From Astrocystis sublimbata (Eukaryota > Ascomycota > Sordariomycetes > Xylariales > Xylariaceae), in assembly GCA_022453515.1 (NCBI GenBank), contig JAJNNY010000012.1, positions 248,001-312,000 on the forward strand: a stretch of 64,000 nt of DNA. Reading direction: 5' to 3'. Position numbers and translations under genes: made by a program. Below, in pieces: positions 59,801-64,000 of this stretch (the stretch's first letter is position 1; every line of letters starts with the position of its first letter). The notes beneath the pieces were generated by a model that saw nothing but the letters and a program-made list of their open reading frames with translations, was not told the DNA's origin and ran no database searches.

Positions 59801-60890
59801 TGACCCAGTCGCTGCCCGTAGTCTGTGGAGGGATACCCATGCCCTGTGCACCGAGGGGCGGTCGTCCCAGGGGGCTGCTTGTTCGCGGCTGCGCCGATCC
59901 GCTCATCTGCCGCGGGATAGCAGATACGGGAGGGCCAGTTACGGTTGGACTCTGTCTCGGGGCTGACGGCGGCGCACGTCTCGTCGCAGCTTCATATAAC
60001 GCTGCGGGGAGTATCGTAGGCAGAGCTCGCAAGGCTCCAGTCTTCATAGAAGTGAGGAGATGCATTGCAATGACGAACTCGGTCAGCACCAGACCACCTC
60101 GCTGCTCAGTATCAGCCAGCTGCCAGATACGCCCCAGGACCTCGTTCGGAAGTTGTGATTTCTCAAAGATGGTCTTGGCCGGCCCACCCGGCAGCAAGCC
60201 GTTTTGCAGGGTCTGGTTCTCGAAAATGGCGGCATATTGGGAGACCTTGTCGGGCGTCAGGGGTGGTATGCGAATGGGACCACCGGTACCCGATGTCTGC
60301 TGCTGAAGCGGCGCGGCGGCGGGCGGCGGGCCGATGCTGATGCCATCGAACTTGGGCAAAGGCCCCTGTTGTAGTGCGAGGTCGGACGTCGGTTCGCGGC
60401 CGGCCTGGGCGTGGCCAATGAGTCGGAGCGCGACACCAAAGCCGGTAGCCTCGAGGAAGCCCCGATTCTCTCGGTCTGCGATCTGCCATATCTGCAGAAG
60501 CCAGCAGAGAGTTAGCATCAGCTCTGCCTAGGTCTGCAGATGATGGTCGACGGCGACGACGACAACGGTCACAGCATAGATTCAACACACTGACCTCTCC
60601 AAGTATGCGCGAGTCCAGCCTCGTCTTCTCGAAGAACTGGACTGCGATCTCGCCTGTCACCACTCCCACGCTCTCGGTATCGGCCTGGCGGAAGAGCAAG
60701 CCGTAGACTCTCTTCTCCTCAGGAGACAGGTTAAGGTTCGGCGCGCCTGGCAGAATCGCAACAACAAATTAGCTACTCAACGGCAAAGAGGTCTGTAGCC
60801 AGGCTACAGCAGCAGCTGATGGTGGGCGAGACTGTGGAAGGTCTCTCCGGGACGCAACTCACCTCCCCCAAAGGAAGACTCGGTAGCCAT
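56845..60890 (-). CDS. EDE1: EDE1/Eps15-like endocytic scaffold with three EH domains and C-terminal UBA
   Basis: Exons 60890-60863, 60746-60595, 60491-57592 and 57529-56845 (1254 aa, phases fit). EH1 is assembled across the first introns (LSPEEKRVYGLLFRQADTES, RILGE | IWQIADRENRGFLEA). EH2 starts LTPDKVSQYAAIFENQ and contains IWQLADTEQRGGLVLTEFVIAM. EH3 starts APADKAKYDQFYADLDKTNK and contains VWDLADINSEGRLN. A Pro-rich linker, then a ~170-residue coiled coil (about 465-640), then long disordered Ser/Pro-rich sequence with NPF (VNNPFFRRTG) follow. The C-terminus is a UBA domain (MVKNLTGMGYTRADAVSALEKYDYNLERVG). Ede1 arrives early at clathrin endocytic sites, binding NPF adaptors and ubiquitin. 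Domain order matches yeast Ede1. Confidence 0.95.
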
Positions 60891-62881
60891 GATGGCGCAA
60901 CTGGGAGCTGGCTGGGCTGTCTAGGATCGCCAACAGGGTTGTTTGTTTGTCGGAGCGGGAGGGTAGGTAGAGCGCCGCCGAAGTCTGTTGGCGTAGGATT
61001 AACCTTGGAATATGCAGATAGAGAACAACACAATGGAAACGAGCCGCGTTGACGACAGAGCGCACTGTCACGGTTTCGCAGAAGCTGTCGGATGATGAGC
61101 TGGGCGGCAAGACGGCACGCACGTAAGACAAATATGCCAGAGTGGAAGGATGGGTAGATGGGTAGGTAGGTTCGGTTTGGTCTGATACGGCGCTGCAATT
61201 AGGTAATTGTCTCCAAAACCCAAAGCCTGCGCCTTCAGTTTCGCAGATGGACCATGGTATCGGGAGGCTGGAGGCTGCCGTTCACTGGCTCGACTGGCTG
61301 CCCGGATACTTACTGTTACCTAGGCATGCTAGGCACTGTACGTTGGGGGGCAGCTGCCGCTAAAGGTTCCAATGGGGTTAGACGCGACAGGCTGCACGGT
61401 ACGCCAGCTGCAGGAGATCACCGTCATCACGCCTTTATCACACTGTCGCTCCAGCTAGGGTACTTCCGTTCCACAGCCAATCTCTCACTGTTCGAGAGTA
61501 CACTTAGGCAGCCGAGGCAGTTACCTACACGAGGAACGCACCACGTCCTGTCTTAAAGCTATTCTGCTGTTGGTCAAAAGGGAATGGTAGAGTGGGGAAG
61601 AGCTACCTTATTTGGAGCTACCAGGCCAGATGGGGCATTTCATGTTAATTCATCACCTAAGCGACTGGGATATTGCGGTGATACTCAACACACTGTGCTC
61701 GCGAAGAGGTAACACCTCGACACTCAGGCGTAATTATCTTCAACTGGAGAAAGAAGAAAGAGAGGATGAAAAAAGAGATATTGAAAGAAACTAGGGGGTG
61801 AGAGGGAGGAATAGAAGATGAAGAATAAGCAGAGTCGAGATTGTTACCCGATAATTACAAAGTAAATTCAACAAGTAATAGAGATATAATACTTGAGTCC
61901 GGGACGGTGACAGTAAATGTGCCTGACAGCAGCAGACGAGAAGATAAGGGGAGAAGAGGCACAGAATGACCTCATCTGCTCCAGTGACATTGATTATAAA
62001 AACGGCCGGCATATGTACATGAGTACCAGGTAGGTATGTAGGTGGGCTAGATTTTACAGCAACAGCACTGCCAATGTTTTTGGCATGAATACTTCAATCA
62101 ATGATTGGACACCAAACATGGAGTTGTCCCGCCCCTCTATGCAATATTGGATAATTGAACCATTCACAATGTTGCGTTGCCGCTAAGATGGGAGTCTCGG
62201 GAGTCACGGGTGCAGTAGTCCTTTGTCCGACCATAATTTCGATGTCTCGATGCAGCTACAAACTCCTCTGACTGGCTGGTCAAATGCACTTCTGGGTAAG
62301 TAAGTATCTTGGGAGGCCACAATAGACAGCCGGCTTATCTCCGTTGCTTGCCGTTCATTGCACGCTACTTTCCATAGGTTCATACCATTCCACTGACTTC
62401 TCCTATGAGGAGTTCACTACGTACCAACCAAAGCTCAATTGCAAGTTGCGTATGAAATTCAAACCTAGTACTTCACCCATAGGTGGAACCATAACGCAAG
62501 TTTGCACAGTCAATCTAGCTAGATCACCTAAACCAAAGGTGGTCTTGCATGTCACAATGTCGCAGGCAAAAAGCTCACTGTTCCAAACGGCAACAACTTG
62601 TTATGACTCGGTGCTATTAAAGTTGGTAAGACGGATTTACAAGTGTATACTGCTATTCTTCCTACAAAGGTCTCTGCCAAGTAGAATTAGACAACTGCTA
62701 CTAGTCCCTGACCCTATTACCTCGTGAGAAGTGGTGGTTGCTAGCTCTTTGTGGGAGCTGAAGGGCCTTGTTTGCCATTGCTAATGGGGTATCGTGGAGC
62801 AGATTGGGGTTCTAGGTGGAAGTTGGAGAATTAAAGCGAAAAAAGCTGCTTCTTATGCCTTCGCGCGAGTCCAGCTCAAGC
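60891..62881. other. 2-kb intergenic region: EDE1 promoter and alpha-tubulin 3' flank
   Basis: A GC-rich EDE1 leader (60891-61200) is followed by mixed sequence. A gtaggtaggt motif occurs near 61165 and an aggtaggta near 62031. No gene is supported. Confidence 0.45.
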
Positions 62882-64000
62882 CTAGTACTCGGCCTCAACA
62901 TCGCCTTCAGCCTCCAGAGAGTCCGTGGCAACTTCCTCGTAATCGCGCTCCAAAGCAGCCAAGTCCTCGCGAGCCTCGGAAAACTCGCCTTCCTCCATAC
63001 CCTCACCGACGTACCAATGAACAAAGGCACGTTTCGAGTACATCAGGTCAAACTTGGCAGACAGGGCTGACCAAGCCTCAGCAATAGCCGTGGTGTTGGA
63101 TAGCATGCATCTACTGTCACGTTAGCATCGTATAATCAGATCTTGAGACGCAGGCTTGGACATACACAGCGCGGTCAACCTTGGCAAGGTCACCGTTAGG
63201 TACCAGCTGAGGAGGCTGGAAGCAGATTCCGAGCTTGAAGCCGGTGGGGCACCAGTCAACGAACTGGATGGTTCGCTTGGTCTTCAGAGTAGCCACGGCA
63301 GCGTGAGCATCTCTGGGGACAACATCACCGCGGTACAGCAAGCAAGTAGCCATGTACTTTCCGTTGCGGGGGTCACACTTCACCATCTGGTTGTAGGGCT
63401 CGAAACAAGACATGGTCATCTCCTGAACGGAATTGGCCTCGTGGGCAGCCTTGGCAGCGGAGACCACGGGTGCGTAAGCAACCAGAGGGAAGTGGATGCG
63501 GGGATAGGGGACCAGGTTGGTCTGGAATTCATTCAAATCGACGTTCAGGGAACCATCAAAACGAAGAGACGCGGTGATGGAAGAAACGACTGGGCCTCGT
63601 TAGCGATCAAATCATGGGCTTCAAGCAATCAACGTATTTACCTTGTGCAATGAGACGGTTCAGGTTCTCGTAGTTGGGACGTTCTAGGCCGAGGTTGCGG
63701 CGGCAGATGTCGTAAATGGCCTCGTTGTCGACCATGAATGAACAATCGGAGTGCTCCAAAGTGGTGTGGGTGGTAAGGATAGAGTTGTAGGGCTCGACAA
63801 CCGAGGTAGCAGTCTGAGGAGCAGGGTAAACACAGAATTCCAGCTTGCTCTTCTTTCCATAGTCAACCGACAATCGCTCCATCAGGAGGGCACCGAAGCC
63901 AGATCCGGTACCGCCACCGAACGAGTGGAAGACCAAGAAACCCTGGAGGCCAGCGCATGCGTCCGCAACACGTCGAATCTTGTCCAATACCTGATCGATA
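62882..64000 (-). CDS. alpha-tubulin, C-terminal part (5' end outside window)
   Basis: Exons 64000-63642 (open on the left of the gene), 63589-63166 and 63110-62882. The visible ~336 residues begin at [11 protein letters not shown] and include the tubulin signature [12 protein letters not shown]. They continue with [20 protein letters not shown] and the catalytic alpha-tubulin Glu254 context [17 protein letters not shown], and end at an acidic tail, [15 protein letters not shown] ... EAEY. A C-terminal tyrosine is kept, as in detyrosinatable alpha-tubulins. Alpha rather than beta is shown by [16 protein letters not shown] and the acidic -EY end. It forms microtubules with beta-tubulin. Most ascomycetes have one or two alpha genes, and I cannot say which this is. 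Confidence 0.96.

Noticed and set aside
63156..63653. 165-codon plus-strand ORF
   Set aside because: Antisense shadow of alpha-tubulin exons.

Overview
The window is genomic DNA of a filamentous ascomycete, most likely Sordariomycetes (Hypocreales-like). Genes are interrupted by short 45-150 nt GT-AG introns with CTNAY-like branch points. The families present (fungal Zn2Cys6 regulators, Ede1, Gyp5, Pho89, a TRF-type telomere protein, a fungal GH5 cellulase) are fungal. All exon coordinates below were built by hand from splice signals and phase, and for most genes the summed exons give an intact reading frame. I could not name the species.

Layout: 0-1.2 kb, 3' part of ALG2 (+). 2.1-3.0 kb, a small secreted cyanovirin-N (CVNH) protein (+). 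4.7-5.0 kb, a weak small cysteine-containing ORF. 5.7-12.3 kb, an apparent aromatic-catabolism cluster: a Zn2Cys6 regulator (-), an extradiol ring-cleavage dioxygenase (-) and a divergently transcribed class A FAD monooxygenase (+). 13.1-14.8 kb, an aldehyde dehydrogenase (-). 18.7-21.8 kb, a TRF/Tbf1-like telobox Myb protein (+). 22.7-25.7 kb, a MINDY-type deubiquitinase (-), whose spliced C-terminus ends in a CaaX box. 27.2-30.3 kb, a phytanoyl-CoA-dioxygenase-like enzyme and an ARCA-like Zn2Cys6 regulator (both -). 31.0-31.9 kb, a steroid 5-alpha-reductase-family protein (+). 32.4-33.6 kb, a secreted GH5 endoglucanase (-). 34.6-36.0 kb, a DUF7703-like multi-pass membrane protein (-). 37.6 kb, an intron-containing elongator tRNA-Met(CAT). 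39.8-42.8 kb, a Gyp5-like Rab-GAP (+). 44.1-44.9 kb, ribosomal protein eS8 with a 5'-UTR intron (-). 45.2-51.6 kb, a gene-poor stretch with a 214-bp solo LTR. 51.6-53.5 kb, the Na+/phosphate symporter PHO89 (+). 54.3-55.8 kb, an F-box protein (-). 56.8-60.9 kb, the endocytic scaffold EDE1 (-). 62.9-64 kb, the 3' part of alpha-tubulin (-).

How genes may work together: the clearest functional unit is 5.7-12.3 kb. An MhpA-like hydroxylase would make a catechol-type substrate, the extradiol dioxygenase would open the ring by meta-cleavage, and the neighbouring Zn2Cys6 protein could control both through the 426-bp divergent promoter, which is rich in CGG half-sites. The ALDH that converges on the monooxygenase could oxidise a semialdehyde product, but it also looks like an ordinary cytosolic ALDH, so that link is weaker. 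The second candidate unit is the PhyH-like oxygenase with its adjacent regulator. The rest is mainly housekeeping (glycosylation, telomere, ubiquitin, trafficking, ribosome, phosphate uptake, endocytosis, cytoskeleton) interspersed with accessory genes.
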